Shown here: positions 12,926-24,016 of the stretch, one piece after another
Layout of the letters: each line of letters starts with the position of its first letter
How positions within the stretch are numbered: the first letter of the stretch is position 1
Origin: Adineta steineri
Taxonomy: Eukaryota; Rotifera; Eurotatoria; Adinetida; Adinetidae
Direction: 5' to 3'
NCBI GenBank assembly: GCA_905250115.1
Contig: CAJNOI010000169.1
Coordinates: 83,940-147,939 of the forward strand
DNA length: 64,000 nt
The notes under the pieces: model-generated
Database searches by the model: none
Seen by the model: only the letters and a program-made list of their open reading frames with translations
Told to the model about the DNA's origin: nothing
Position numbers and translations under genes: made by a program

Positions 12926-13099
12926 CTACAAAACTATCATAATACGCATCATGATTAGCACAACCATTATTATCAAAAACATAACAACTAGCACGACAAG
13001 TTGCATCATGCTGTTTTGCATAAATTCTGTCATGAGTATCACTAAAACGCTAATACCAATCAAAAACACAGGAAATATAAATTCAACAGATGAGTTCAT
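12926..13099 (-). CDS. Possible 57-residue hydrophobic membrane peptide
   Basis: An ATG-to-TAG frame on the minus strand encodes MNSSVEFIFPVFLIGISVLV followed by two further hydrophobic, Met/Val/Ile-rich stretches, so two transmembrane helices are possible. A competing frame in the same DNA, starting after a TTAG near 13053 and ending at 12921, reads a Cys-containing sequence (ATCRASCYVFDNNGCANHDA) that looks like the last exon of a small secreted protein. Only one is likely real and I cannot decide between them. Confidence 0.3.
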   Translation of the reverse strand: MNSSVEFIFPVFLIGISVLVILMTEFMQNSMMQLVVLVVMFLIIMVVLIMMRIMIVL

Positions 13100-13811
13100 C
13101 TGATTTGAGATTTTAAACTACCATATGTTGAAAAAACACTGATGATTCATTGTTTAATAGTTTATCAAGAATGGAAAATATGTCTGGTGTTTTTTTCAGC
13201 AAGCTTGTAACGATCGTGATAGTATTCGGCTTTAAATATAATTAATTTCTGTACTTTTTTTACGCTATACTCTGAAAATTGGTTGTAGCAACAAAACGCT
13301 CAGTATAACTAGAATCTAAGTTGAACAGAGTTCTATGACAGATAATCAATACTCATACTATAAGTCTAATAAGTAAAAACAGTTCAGCTAGGTTACTCTC
13401 ACGCCAGCTTTACACTGACACAAACGACTACATATTCTGAAAGCAATTATTTGAAAAATTAATTTTTCCTGACGAGTTTTTTCTGATTCATTATATCTAT
13501 ATTTATAATCATAATAAAAGATTTTAACGAAAAATTACTCACTATAGAATGAAAACTGAGACGGATATAAATTAATCGAGACAAAGTTTGTATACTACAT
13601 AGGGTAGTCAAAAATTTTTGGCAACAGTTCTCTAAAATTTCGTCGTAATTGGTTTTATTCTTCATATTGGTCTGTTCTAATAGTGACATGTGTTATGTAT
13701 TAAAATACCAATACGAACTTTCACAAGTGTTAACCCAGCTCGATGATTACGTGATTCGTATACAGTAGTAAACAAGCGTTTACGATCGCGTATACGATCG
13801 TGTTTCGCCGT

Positions 13812-13911
13812 NNNNNNNNNNNNNNNNNNNNNNNNNNNNNNNNNNNNNNNNNNNNNNNNNNNNNNNNNNNNNNNNNNNNNNNNNNNNNNNNNNNNNNNNN
13901 NNNNNNNNNNN
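13812..13911. other. Assembly gap (100 N)
   Basis: Exactly 100 N, the usual placeholder for a gap of unknown size. It truncates TRPM copy A. The sequence left of it (13730-13811) does not match what follows the same point in copy B. Confidence 0.98.
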
Positions 13912-15584
13912 AGTAAATTGTTTCCTTGAGAGATTTTGATGAATCGATATTAAAAATATGAATATTATCTCGAAAAGGAGCATTCAAACAACTCGCCATT
14001 TGATATAAATATTTTCCAAGAGCTTTTTCTTCTTCCAAACTTAATAGTTCACCCACAGGTAATCTTTTACCTTGAGTTTCATAATTTTGTTGTCGCACAA
14101 TATGATAAAGTTTTCGTACATCATTAACAAAATCGAGACGAAATTTACCAAGTGAACGCAACATTTCTTTTAATCTGTATATGTATATATGTAGTATTAT
14201 TTGATTTTTCTTTATAAACTTACGTTTTCTTAGTCGATGCAACGTCAGTTTCATCATCACCTTCTGAAAATGTTTCATTAATTGTTGCTATACCCAAATC
14301 ACCTTCAGAATCATTAAATGTTTCATCTTGATCATCACTTTTTGATGATTTATATGAACCTTCGGTTAACTTCAAGTATTTATATAATGTATCAGCCAAT
14401 GGTCCACATCCCTATTGAATTCAATAGTGAAGTTTGTTTTGAATATGTATGACTTACTTTAACAATTACGACTGGAACTAATCTCTTCAAATCAGTGTAT
14501 ATCGACGAAAGTGAATGAGGAGTACCGCCGATGAGAACAGTAATCAGCGGTATTCTTCGTCTTGCTCCACGTGATATTTGCCGAGCGAAATTTGAGGCGA
14601 ATTCTCCTGTATCTAATGAATCACATGTACCATCATCGAAAAATATGTATTGTGTATGATTTAATTCTAGCTTGTATCGTCCATGACCTCTCTGTATTGT
14701 TAACGGTGTGTTATGATTTCTAAGAATAACAATATTAAATTTAAAAAAAATTAGTTCATCAAACCTCTCCTCAAGTTTGTGACAATTATGAATATTGCCC
14801 CATTTACCAACAGCAATTGCGCTGAAGTTTATGTGAGAATTATTCATTTGACAGTTGTACAGTACTTCACCAACTAATTCTGAAATACTCTCTTCTTTGT
14901 ACCCATTTGTAATAATCCATGCATCTAGATAAACGTATTGTTCTATGAATTTATGAGTACCTTTTTTTACTTACCAGATGCAACAGCAGCATCAGAAATA
15001 CTTTGTAAAAGTTCTTTCTCTATTTTGATATTTGGCGTTGTATCTATATCACCTATCATTCGCATAATAAGACCAGGATTAGCCATATGCCATACACCCA
15101 ACAATACGAAATAAAGTTGTTCAAGGTCTGTTTCAACATCACATCGTAAATACTGTATTAAAAAGAAGAAGAAGAAAAAAGAACGAAATCATTTTCTTTT
15201 ATTAGAGAACAATATAACGCACAGGACTAGTTGATTGAGGTAATATTCCATAACAATTAGTAACTTCTTGTTTTGTGTGCATTTTACAATTCCATACTTT
15301 ATTTGCATGTGGGACGTCACTTTTCGGATGAATATAATTGCAAACGCAACATTCTTTATCTGTTCTAATTTATTGAATAATATTTCATTAATAACATTTT
15401 CATATAATTACATGTACTTACTCTTTTGGAATGAATGTTGTACAAGATCGCTTTTGAAATTTCAACCGCTCGATAGCAGCTCTCCAAGGTATTGGCTAAT
15501 AAGAAATAGAAAATGAGAAAAATAATAAAACTATACAACACATACATTATTCGATATCATATCAGTTTGAATTAATGAATTCAT
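13912..15584 (-). CDS. TRPM-like channel, copy A, truncated N-terminal part
   Basis: Same gene as the complete copy at 47963-53091. The start codon is near 15584, and only the N-terminal melastatin-homology (SLOG/LSDAT-type) region is present. It includes the NHTQYIFFDDGT motif and the IPLITVLIGGTPHSLSSI segment that line the nucleotide-like pocket of TRPM proteins, then an acidic linker and the exon ending KETIY. The remainder, including all membrane segments, is lost in the 100-N gap. The acidic linker differs from copy B by many substitutions. Whether the complete gene exists behind the gap cannot be told. It is transcribed divergently from the ARM-TIR gene at 15990. Confidence 0.75.
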
Positions 15585-15627
15585 GATTTAATATCAAGTA
15601 TCAATCTCTTACAATTTTAGAAAAAAA

Positions 15628-15810
15628 ATGGATGCAGATGAAAGTTTGAAATGTAAGAAATGCATGGCGACAATAGCAGAAAGAAAAAAGTTTTTTTCGT
15701 TCCTGTTCTTCAACGTCCTTCAAATGACAACACTAACAATAGTAAAAAGTGCGTTTACATTCTGTCTACCATATCTTGTTTATATAAAAGTTAAAAGCAG
15801 ATTTGAATAA
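15628..15810 (+). CDS. 60-codon frame between the divergent TRPM and ARM-TIR genes, copy A (doubtful)
   Basis: ATG-to-TAA, 60 residues with a Cys pair near the start and a hydrophobic C-terminal half. The same frame exists in copy B without indels. Codon-by-codon comparison gives 19 amino-acid-changing and 7 silent differences, about what neutral drift predicts, so purifying selection on the peptide is not evident. It may be a leader or regulatory sequence, not a gene. Confidence 0.25.
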   Translation: MDADESLKCKKCMATIAERKKFFSFLFFNVLQMTTLTIVKSAFTFCLPYLVYIKVKSRFE

Positions 15811-15989
15811 GTAATTTTCTTCGTATGTCTTTTTTTATTAATGGATGTGGTGCGTTTTTTTCTTTTTTTCTTTCTCTTTTCATTAGCATACTTTTATTAA
15901 GGCTTCGTTTTATAGACGACAAATCTAGTTTAATAATCGAAATATACTGCGTATTTTACATTTACTATATATTCGAAATTTTGTTTTAA

Positions 15990-18352
15990 ATGGAAGAACT
16001 TGATGACACGACATCAGAAACAACAAAACCTAATTATCTCGCTTTACTTCAAGAAATTAATAAACTTTCAAGTTTATCAACTAATTTGAATGGCATGAAT
16101 ATCACTGAAATAGAGACAATCTTCAACAATATGACTGAGAATATCGATCGAATATTGGATCAAATGATTTTTAAAAAAAGTTCAATGTTTCTCATTACAA
16201 CATTAAACATAATTGTACGCATCTCTACTATCGATGGATCTGATTTATTTATATCACGACAACCTTTTCAGTCAATGTTTGAAAAATTGAATCATTTGAT
16301 TGAGTGTATTCGTTATGAAAAAGATTATTCTCCAGTGATTGCCACTGATATTTTGGATGCAATGCTTCTGAACCTTGTAAAAGATGATTTTATTGAAATT
16401 TGCTTTCGACGGCTTCTTTCAAATGAAACAGTAACAATTGAAGGTAATATATTCTTTATAATTCTTACTATTGAGTTGTATAACAACAAAATTAAACCCA
16501 TGCTCGTTTATCGGTGTTGGGAAGTGTTTATTAATAGACGTTTTACAGTGAATATGTTAAAAGTTTAAATCTTTGTCTCAAAGAGTAAATATCTAATTTA
16601 TAATTAGGACAAGACTCAAAAATCATCCAATCTATACGTTTCGCTACTTATATTTTGAATTATTTAGATTCTGTTGAAACCAATGAAGAATCTTCACAAG
16701 AAAAAAGCATTGAATTTCACGATATCGTGGGACAATACCTATTCCATGCTCGCCAATTTGCTGTCAAAGCAGTTATTCGGTCGAGTAATGAATTTAAAAA
16801 CAGTTACAGTTCTCTTATGATCTCTTTCCAAGAATTTATTAATAACTGTCTAACAAACACAAATGAACATGTTTCTTTGCGTATACTACCTGTAGCAAAT
16901 TCTGTCTTAACTCTATTATGTACTCTGACCGATAAACTTACAATAATTTCTATATTTATTGATGCTGGTTATACTCAAAAAACTATCCAGTGGATTCGTA
17001 CAGATAAATTTGCGTCTCTTATTAGTGATATTGGCGGTTCAATAGTTAACATTGTTTACAATTTGACGAGAGACAAGACAGCTTTAAAACAGCTTCGTAC
17101 AGAAAAAGCGTTCGACATTTTGATGGAACTTAAGCAATCAATTCATAATGAAAACGATAGCTGGTTGACACTAACTTATGGTTGGGCATTAATCGCACTA
17201 GCTACTAGTGATGAACAATCAGAAGAAAATAAAAAACTTATTCTTGATACCAGCGAAAATTTATACCGATTATGTAATGAAACTGATCAAAAAGATGACT
17301 TATCATCTGATGGATATCATTTATCGGAACTGTTGGAATTATTAGATCGTGCTTTCACAAACACATATGTAATCAAACATATTTTGGAGGATAAGATCAA
17401 TGAAAAATCAACAGCAATACAATACTTTACAGAACTTTTTTTATCCCTTTACGGAGCTCTGCTAGATCCAGAACCAGATGAACTTGAAAAACGTGCTGTC
17501 AAATATTTACTTAGAATTCTACTACAGATTTCCAGTTATCCAGAATATCTCAAACAATTAATTGATAATCATCAGTTTTGTATAATCATAGAAAGTCTTG
17601 CTAATCGTCGAAAATGCGATGATGCAAAGCGTATTTGGTGTAATATTCAGCAAATAATGTCAACAAACGAACAAAAAAAAGAAAGGTCATCGAAAATCTA
17701 CATTAGCTATGATCGTACCGACGAAGAGTTTTGTAAAGAATTTGTAAAAGAGTTGCGTAAGAGAATGACGATACCAATTTGGGTTGACTATGAAAATGTT
17801 GACCTGTCTGATGATATGTGGGAATATGTATCTCCAAATATTATATCAGCAACAGTGGTTATTACCTTGGTATCAACAGCCTATGGTGAAAGTACTGATA
17901 AATTTCAAGAATTATCTTACATCATTTCTACTAATAAATCAAGAGATGAAAAGAAAGGCTTAATCGTAGTCGCAACTGAACCTAATTTCAATTTCAACCG
18001 ATCTTGGATGAAAGATCTGTTACATGACAAGACTATGGTTTCCTATGAAAATAATATTGATCATATGGTTTGGAACGTATGTGAACAGATTGGTGTGTTG
18101 AAGAAACCGCGAATGAAATGCCTAAGTTGGCTATTCAAAAATGGGCGGAGAAAAACAGCTCAATCCAACGATTTTTCAGCCAAAACTTTGAAATTGATTC
18201 CAGGAAATGATCAAGTCTATTCTCAAAAAGAATCCTCACAAGTGAACGGCAGTACCGATATTTTACTTGCATCAGAAACACATAGCTCACAGTCCATTGT
18301 TACTGGACTAATAACGCAAACTGGATCTGTCAGTGGTTCAACCTGGGTATGA
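15990..18352 (+). CDS. ARM-like helical repeat + TIR domain protein (copy A)
   Basis: Two exons, 15990-16539 and 16608-18352, joined by a GT-AG intron with a weak donor (GTTTTA), give about 764 residues. Residues 1 to about 540 are alpha-helical armadillo/HEAT-like repeats. Residues about 545-690 are a TIR domain: strand KIYISYDRTDEEF, the WVDYENVDLSDDMWEYV BB-loop region, then FQELSYI, whose Glu aligns with the catalytic Glu of NAD+-cleaving TIRs. The C-terminal tail of about 70 residues is Ser-rich. ARM plus TIR is the SARM1 arrangement, but no SAM domains are visible. The likely role is NAD+ hydrolysis or TIR signalling in stress or immunity; this is inference. It is head-to-head with the TRPM gene, and a paralogue lies at 53548. 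Confidence 0.85.
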
Positions 18353-18513
18353 AAACGTAAAATAACACTTCTAGAATTTAGATTAGAGTTGATTTGTATT
18401 TTTAAAAAAAATAATAAATATCGTTTGTTATTTTAACTAATTTTTACTAATAAAAGATATATAATCTATGATATTTTAGCTCTATGGATTTTACATACAT
18501 TTGTGAAAATTAT

Positions 18514-18692
18514 GATCTTGAGGATGTGGATGAGGGTGTGGGTGAGTAAAGAGAATAACGACACTCATACACATACCTACCCCACCCTCAGGATGATCTC
18601 TTGAGACTATGAGTGTGAGTGGGTGTCGGTGTGGGTTTGGATGAGATATATATGTAATACTCACACCCACACGTACACCCTCACCCTCAAGA
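18514..18692. repeat. Two adjacent telomere-like palindromes
   Basis: Two hairpins back to back (about 18514-18599 and 18600-18692). Each has a G-rich arm (CTTGAGG...GGTGTGGGTGAG) and a complementary C-rich arm ending CACCCTCA(AG). They lie just downstream of the ARM-TIR stop codon. Confidence 0.8.
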
Positions 18693-18880
18693 TCATTAAA
18701 ACAAAACTAAATGATACTTTATTTTAATAAATACGAAATCTTCAAAATGAAAAAGAAAAATATTATATACGATAGAATAACAAAAAAAATATATTGTTTG
18801 AAAGGTAAGATTTTTTTTTTGCTAAAATAAAATAATTCATTGAGAACCATTTGTTTTTCTCTACAGGATATTTTTAATCA

Positions 18881-19474
18881 GAGCAGTCATCCTATTCCGC
18901 AATGTTGAACATTTCAGGAACCAGTTCCGCTCCGGAATCGATTCCGTTCAATTCCGGGAACTCGATCGACACATAATATCCGATACCCACTCGAAAATTG
19001 ATCGAGTTCCGTCCAATTCCGGAATTGGTAGGAATTCCGGAATCGGTCGGAATTCCGTGTAATTCCGTAATTAGAAGTAGTTCACGCAATTCCGGAATCG
19101 GTGGGAATCGGTAGGAATTCCCAGGAATTCCGTCCAATTCCACTGAATTCCGTCTTGGTGCAATTCCCGGAATTCCGTAACGGAATTAGATCGTATCCAA
19201 ACGGGATAACTTATCAACACAACACAACAAATGTGGCTGAGGTGGATGGTGTGATTCCGGTGCGGAATTCCGGAATCGGAACCAATTCCCGCAATTCCGG
19301 AATCGGTGGGAATCGGTAGGAATTCCGTGCAATTCCGGAATCGGTCGAACTCGATGAATCTCGACTGGGTGTCTTATGTTGTGTGTCGATCGAGTTCCCG
19401 GAATTGGACGGAATCGATTCCGGTGCGGAACTGATTCCTCCAATGTTCAACATTGCGGAATAGGATGCATTCTC
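18881..19474. mobile_element. 594-bp MITE with GGAATTCCG-rich interior and exact 8-bp target duplication
   Basis: Long inverted termini (inward consensus ATCCTATTCCGCAATGTTGA) start GAG and are flanked by exact TTTAATCA duplications at 18873-18880 and 19475-19482. The interior is a dense array of direct and inverted GGAATTCCG/AATTCCGGAATCGG units, so the whole element is largely self-complementary. An 8-bp duplication fits a hAT-type transposase acting in trans. Reading frames across it on both strands are repeat shadows. Confidence 0.8.
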
Positions 19475-19482
19475 TTTAATCA

Positions 19483-20049
19483 GAAAAAAAAATTACTTTT
19501 ACAATTTATCAATCATAAATATAGATATTTAAATGTCAATTATCTATTAGAAGAAATTTGTAAATTATAGTTGTATTTCAGTTGAAATCTATTTGTTATT
19601 ATCATCGAAATTTATTTTTATAAAAAAACATAACCAATTTATGACTAATTGGAAAATGCTCATAAATAATAAACTTACTTTTTTTCTGATTCTAACAATT
19701 AGTAATATTAGTTGACGTTGTCAAATATTTTCGAATCGAATGTTACATTCAATTTTAAATATAGACAAGCAAATAATAATATAATACAAATTTTATTCAC
19801 AAAAAAACTTATCATGCATAAGAAATAACAAAAAAATACATGGATGAATATATTCTGATTGCTTATTGAACAATGAAATGAAAAAAATTATTTTAATTGA
19901 TAAAATAACAAATATAAATAAAATTCATTTAAATGATTGTTCTTGTTCATAATAGATCTGATTATAAGTGTCATTGAAATGTGTATACGAGAGTGAGAGT
20001 CAATATTCAAATTATTTGTTAATGTTTTATCGATATGATGTGGACTAGT
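19483..20049. other. Intergenic, no gene recognised
   Basis: Very AT-rich sequence between the MITE and a Cys-rich exon. Nothing supported was seen. Confidence 0.35.
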
Positions 20050-20172
20050 TTAGAGAAGATACATATCCATCCTACACGCTTTTGTTCCGCCACAAAGTCG
20101 ATTACTTAAACAACATTTTCCACTATTTGCACAAGAAAAAGGACATGAGAGGTGTGGTAAACACTCGTTTGA
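20050..20172 (-). pseudogene. Terminal exon of a small Cys-rich peptide
   Basis: The minus strand reads ECLPHLSCPFSCANSGKCC, then LSNRLCGGTKAC, then a short tail and TAA. Seven cysteines lie in about 30 residues, including a CC pair, typical of secreted disulfide-rich peptides. An in-frame TAA lies directly upstream and no signal-peptide exon was found in the next 230 bp. It is therefore a fragment, or an exon whose 5' partner I missed. Confidence 0.4.
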
Positions 20173-20381
20173 TTACTTTCAAGTAATATTAACTTTTGTG
20201 TGTTGACGTCATTCTTCACAACGTCTAAAATCTATGTCGACGGTAGCTTTCAAACGATAGAAGTGTCCAAAATTCAGAATTTATTTGTTAGTATGAAAGA
20301 AAAATAAATAGAATATATAGTTAGAAAATATTATTTTTCTTTGATTATGAGAACAAATGACTTTCACATTCAGACAATAAT

Positions 20382-23300
20382 ATGATGATAGGTTTATTTG
20401 GCTATCGATTAGTTGTTGCCGGCTTGTTTTTTGAATGGATCATGTATGTATTGTAGTTCATAATTGTCTTTTATAAAATGAGTTATTTTGATATTTTTGT
20501 TGTAGGACATCGAATGGAGTAGCTGGTAGGTAAAATCTTTCGAAAAAACTGATAAAAATGTTCTTGTTTAGCCTGTAATGACACTGCTAATTGGATTAAT
20601 GGTGCTGGGCATCCTTGCAACGACTACCAATTTAATAATTCGTGGTGTATAAATGGTTACTTCCAAGCGAGTAGCTATTGGACAGGAGGTAGTACATTTC
20701 GTTATCCTGAGTTCAACTGCTGTGACTGTGGCAAGGGTAACTCACTACTTTTTCAACCAAATCTTCCATGACATTTTTTGGACGTTGTTAGGATGGCCAG
20801 TGTGGTTCGTTCCAAATACAGGCTATGAAGCTACCAAAGCTGTTCCTGAGTTAACAGACAATGGCGGAAATTCAAATGTCACCGATTTAAAATGCATCGA
20901 TCCTATGGGTAATTCTGGTGTGTGTACTATGGCATGCAAGATGTGGACACATCCAGTCATATCGCTCACAACTATTACTAACAACAATTTTGATTTGTAC
21001 AATTGTACACTGAGTTTACAGACGACAAATGCCTCAATGTCATATACTCTTCAAATTCCTCAGAACAACTATATAGTTTATTTTACTAACTGGACAACAG
21101 ATGACTACAATTTTTCGTGCTTGGGTACAACACCACCACCGAATTCTTCGATGTTATGTCGACATGATGTTGCCCAGTGTCTGCCACCAGCAACTGCATA
21201 CCGATGTGTATCGCCAGGTACGTATTTTCAACTTCGTAAAACTACTATCAACGAATCTGCGCTTTATTTAGATTGCATTGGTACATCAAATTGGATCAGC
21301 AACAATACTGCAAGTCGTATTACAGTAGCATATACTTGCAATTCATATGAAGTTGACCCACAATGGTGTTCTGGAGGAACTGCTACGCCTGGTAATCAAT
21401 GGGCACTAGGCTCAATGTACAATTTTCCTGAGTTTAACTGCTGCGGTTGTGGCAAAGGTAATCTAATAACTTGTTCTCTGATATTATGGAATTTCGTCGG
21501 TATGTTTAGGATGGCCACTATGGTTTGTTCCATTAGCTGGCTTTGCAGCCACAAAAGCTCTTCCAGAATTAATGAACAATACACAAAATTCGAATGTCAC
21601 TCATCTTCAATGTATTGATAGCTACGGGAATAGCCGAGCATGTAACATGACGTGTAAATTATGGACAAATCCATTGACATCAATTGAGACAATCACCACC
21701 AACAATTTCGATCTATTCAACTGTACACTGATTATACGGACGATAAATGCATCAATGTCGTACGTTATTCAAATTCCGTCAGATAACTATCTAGTATATT
21801 TTTCGAATTGGACAACAAGTGACTATGATTTCGCATGTGAAGGCAATCAAGCACTACCAAATGTTTCTATATTATGTCGACATGATTTTATTCAATGTCT
21901 ATCAACGGAAGTAACAAATCGATACGTACCACCAGGTAACTATATACGGCTTAACTAATAGAATACAAATGTATCTTTCCCTTGACCAGATTGTATTGAT
22001 ACACTAAATTGGACAAATTTGTATACTGGAACTCCTACTCAACAAGGATGGAGCTGTTTCGAATACGAATTTATTCGTGGGTGGTGTGCAGGAGGAACTT
22101 TTACTCCAAACAGTCAGTGGACGTTAGGTAAAGGTTATAATTTTCCAGAACTCAATTGTTGTGCGTGTGGGAAAGGTATGTTAATTTTTTTCCTGTTCTT
22201 CAATATGACTAATGTTTTTTGATTTTTTTAATAGGCTCACAGACTCCATATACACTGGTAGACATATCTCCAAAAAATAGCTCTACTATCCCGTCTGATT
22301 TGGATGTTATTGACCTGTACAATTGCATTGCTTCACCCAAACTCAGCAATTCCAGTTTCAACTTTAAATGTTTGGGACCATCCAAATTCACCAAAATAAA
22401 TACCACAGCCAGCGCAACTCTTTACAATTGTCCAATAAACTGTTTTTTTGATAGAAATCGGACTACAATCGATATGACACAAACGGTCAACATCACACGC
22501 CGGCAAGCAGGCACGAATGCCACATATCATCTGATCTCTAACTTATTTCCAAATTTTCAAGTGATCTGTGATATGGAAAATACTCAATTTACAACTTTAC
22601 AGCCAACATCGTTGGAGGTCGACGGTCAGTTATTTTCGAGTGTGCAACCGACTGTTTATCAAGACACTAGTGAAGCACCCACAACTTACACATCATTCTC
22701 GCCTGTTGTATCAAGTTCATTCAAAGCAACGACCTATGCTGAAGAAACTACAACCACTGCATCGCCTGTCGGATCCAGTTCATTTAAAGCGACGACTTAC
22801 ACTGAAGAAACTACAACCACTGTATCGCCTATTGGATCAAGTTCATTTAAAGCAACGGCTTACGCTGAAGAAACTACAACCATTGCATCGCCTGTCGGAT
22901 CCAGTTCATTTAAAGCAACAACTTACGCTCAAGAAATTACAACCACTGCACTGATCGCGTTCGTCACTGCAGCAACACTCCCTCCTTCTCCTGTTTGGCA
23001 ATCTCCAACGTGTGCCAATGGTAACATCGGTCTTAATTGTAATGTCACCGTTGATCTTTGTCAGATAACTAATCCATGTCTTAACAATGGCACATGCGTC
23101 AATACTTTATCGTCTTCTTATACATGTACATGCATGCAAGGGTTCACAGGCTCACATTGTGAAACTGATATTCGACCTTGTAAACCGTGGACTTGCCTTA
23201 GTTATGGCCTATGTAATGAAACTAGTCCCACAACCTTTCAGTGTGAATGTTATCCTGGCTATGAAGGTCTTAATTGTGAATCACTCACCGATTACTGTCG

Positions 23301-23661
23301 TGAGATTGTATGTCAAAACAATGGGCAATGTCGTCCGATTTTACTAAATTTCACATGTGAATGTACAACAAAAGATGTTACCGGTCGATACTGTGAAATC
23401 AAAAGCAATTCGCTCGTTATCAAAGCCGCCATCAAACAGTCTGTTGGATACATAGCCATAATAGCTATTGTCGGTGTTATTTCTATATTTGTCGGGTTGG
23501 ATGCACTGACATACATTTTTAAAATTGATACAGTAAAGAGACATCGAAGATATCTTGCTAGACGACGTCGACAACAACGAGAACGACAGTCAAAACCGAA
23601 ATTAGTGGTACGTTTTGTCTATGTCAATGCTTCGCCAGATGAATCAACAATCGAAGTATGA
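20382..23661 (+). CDS. Single-pass receptor-like protein: repeated Cys module, Ser/Thr repeats, EGF domains, TM
   Basis: Seven exons (20382-20443, 20506-20525, 20572-20736, 20792-21457, 21510-21935, 21990-22175, 22235-23661) join in phase. A short signal sequence is followed by three copies of a module ending YxFPExNCCxCGKG, preceded by a WC..G(G/Y) motif. Between copies lies a domain of about 150 residues (GWPVWFVP..., LxCID..GNS, CRHD motifs). Next come a Ser/Thr-rich stalk with four 21-residue repeats, three EGF-like domains (e.g. CLNNGTCVNTLSSSYTCTC), one membrane helix and a basic cytoplasmic tail (RRYLARRRRQQRERQ). Many N-glycosylation sites point to a cell-surface protein. The Cys module matches no family I can name and looks rotifer-specific. 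Adhesion or ligand binding is inferred. Confidence 0.85.
22699..22950 (+). repeat. Four tandem 63-bp coding repeats (Ser/Thr stalk)
   Basis: Four 63-bp units encode SP(V/I)(V/G)SSSFKAT-x-Y-x-EETTTTA in the stalk of the receptor-like protein. The units differ by a few bases only, so copy number probably varies between alleles. Confidence 0.9.
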
Positions 23662-24016
23662 ACAGATTGTAATTGTATTTGCTTTATAAATAATGTTGTT
23701 TGTTGTGTGTGAAGTCGTCCGTAATTCATGATATATGCTTGTCATTATTCCAAGAGAGCACATTTTTATGAACGGTGAATTCTCATTGTTCCATTTGATT
23801 TCTCTTTATAAAGCAATACTAAGGATGTAGTTGTGTGATAAAAATATACTACCCACACCCTTCAACTGTTACTCATCAGGATAAAATCCTTACTGCAAAC
23901 TTTCATGTTATTTCATCAGAGAAAATTAGTCATACATAACATGGACTGACGTCACTATTTAAAAGGTGTAGCCTTCATTATTATTTCTACACGTAAGTTA
24001 AGTATTGCAAAATTAC

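Larger units (their letters stand above)
13912..18692. repeat. Segmental duplication, copy A
   Basis: Matches 51422-56063 in the same orientation, about 37.5 kb away. It includes the truncated TRPM gene, the 60-codon frame, the ARM-TIR gene and the flanking telomere-like palindrome. The left boundary coincides with the assembly gap. Divergence is patchy: some blocks over 100 bp are identical while others differ at many positions. Confidence 0.9.

Noticed and set aside
15628-15810. Conserved 60-residue peptide in both duplication copies as a new gene
   Set aside because: 19 replacement versus 7 silent differences is the neutral expectation; kept only as a doubtful feature.
18892-19570. Several frames rich in GNS/RFPPIPE-like repeats on both strands
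   Set aside because: They are translations of the palindromic MITE interior and end at its borders.
22568-22954. Second-frame repeats (KLQPLHRLSDPVHLK) within the receptor stalk
   Set aside because: Shadow of the 63-bp coding repeats in the Ser/Thr frame.
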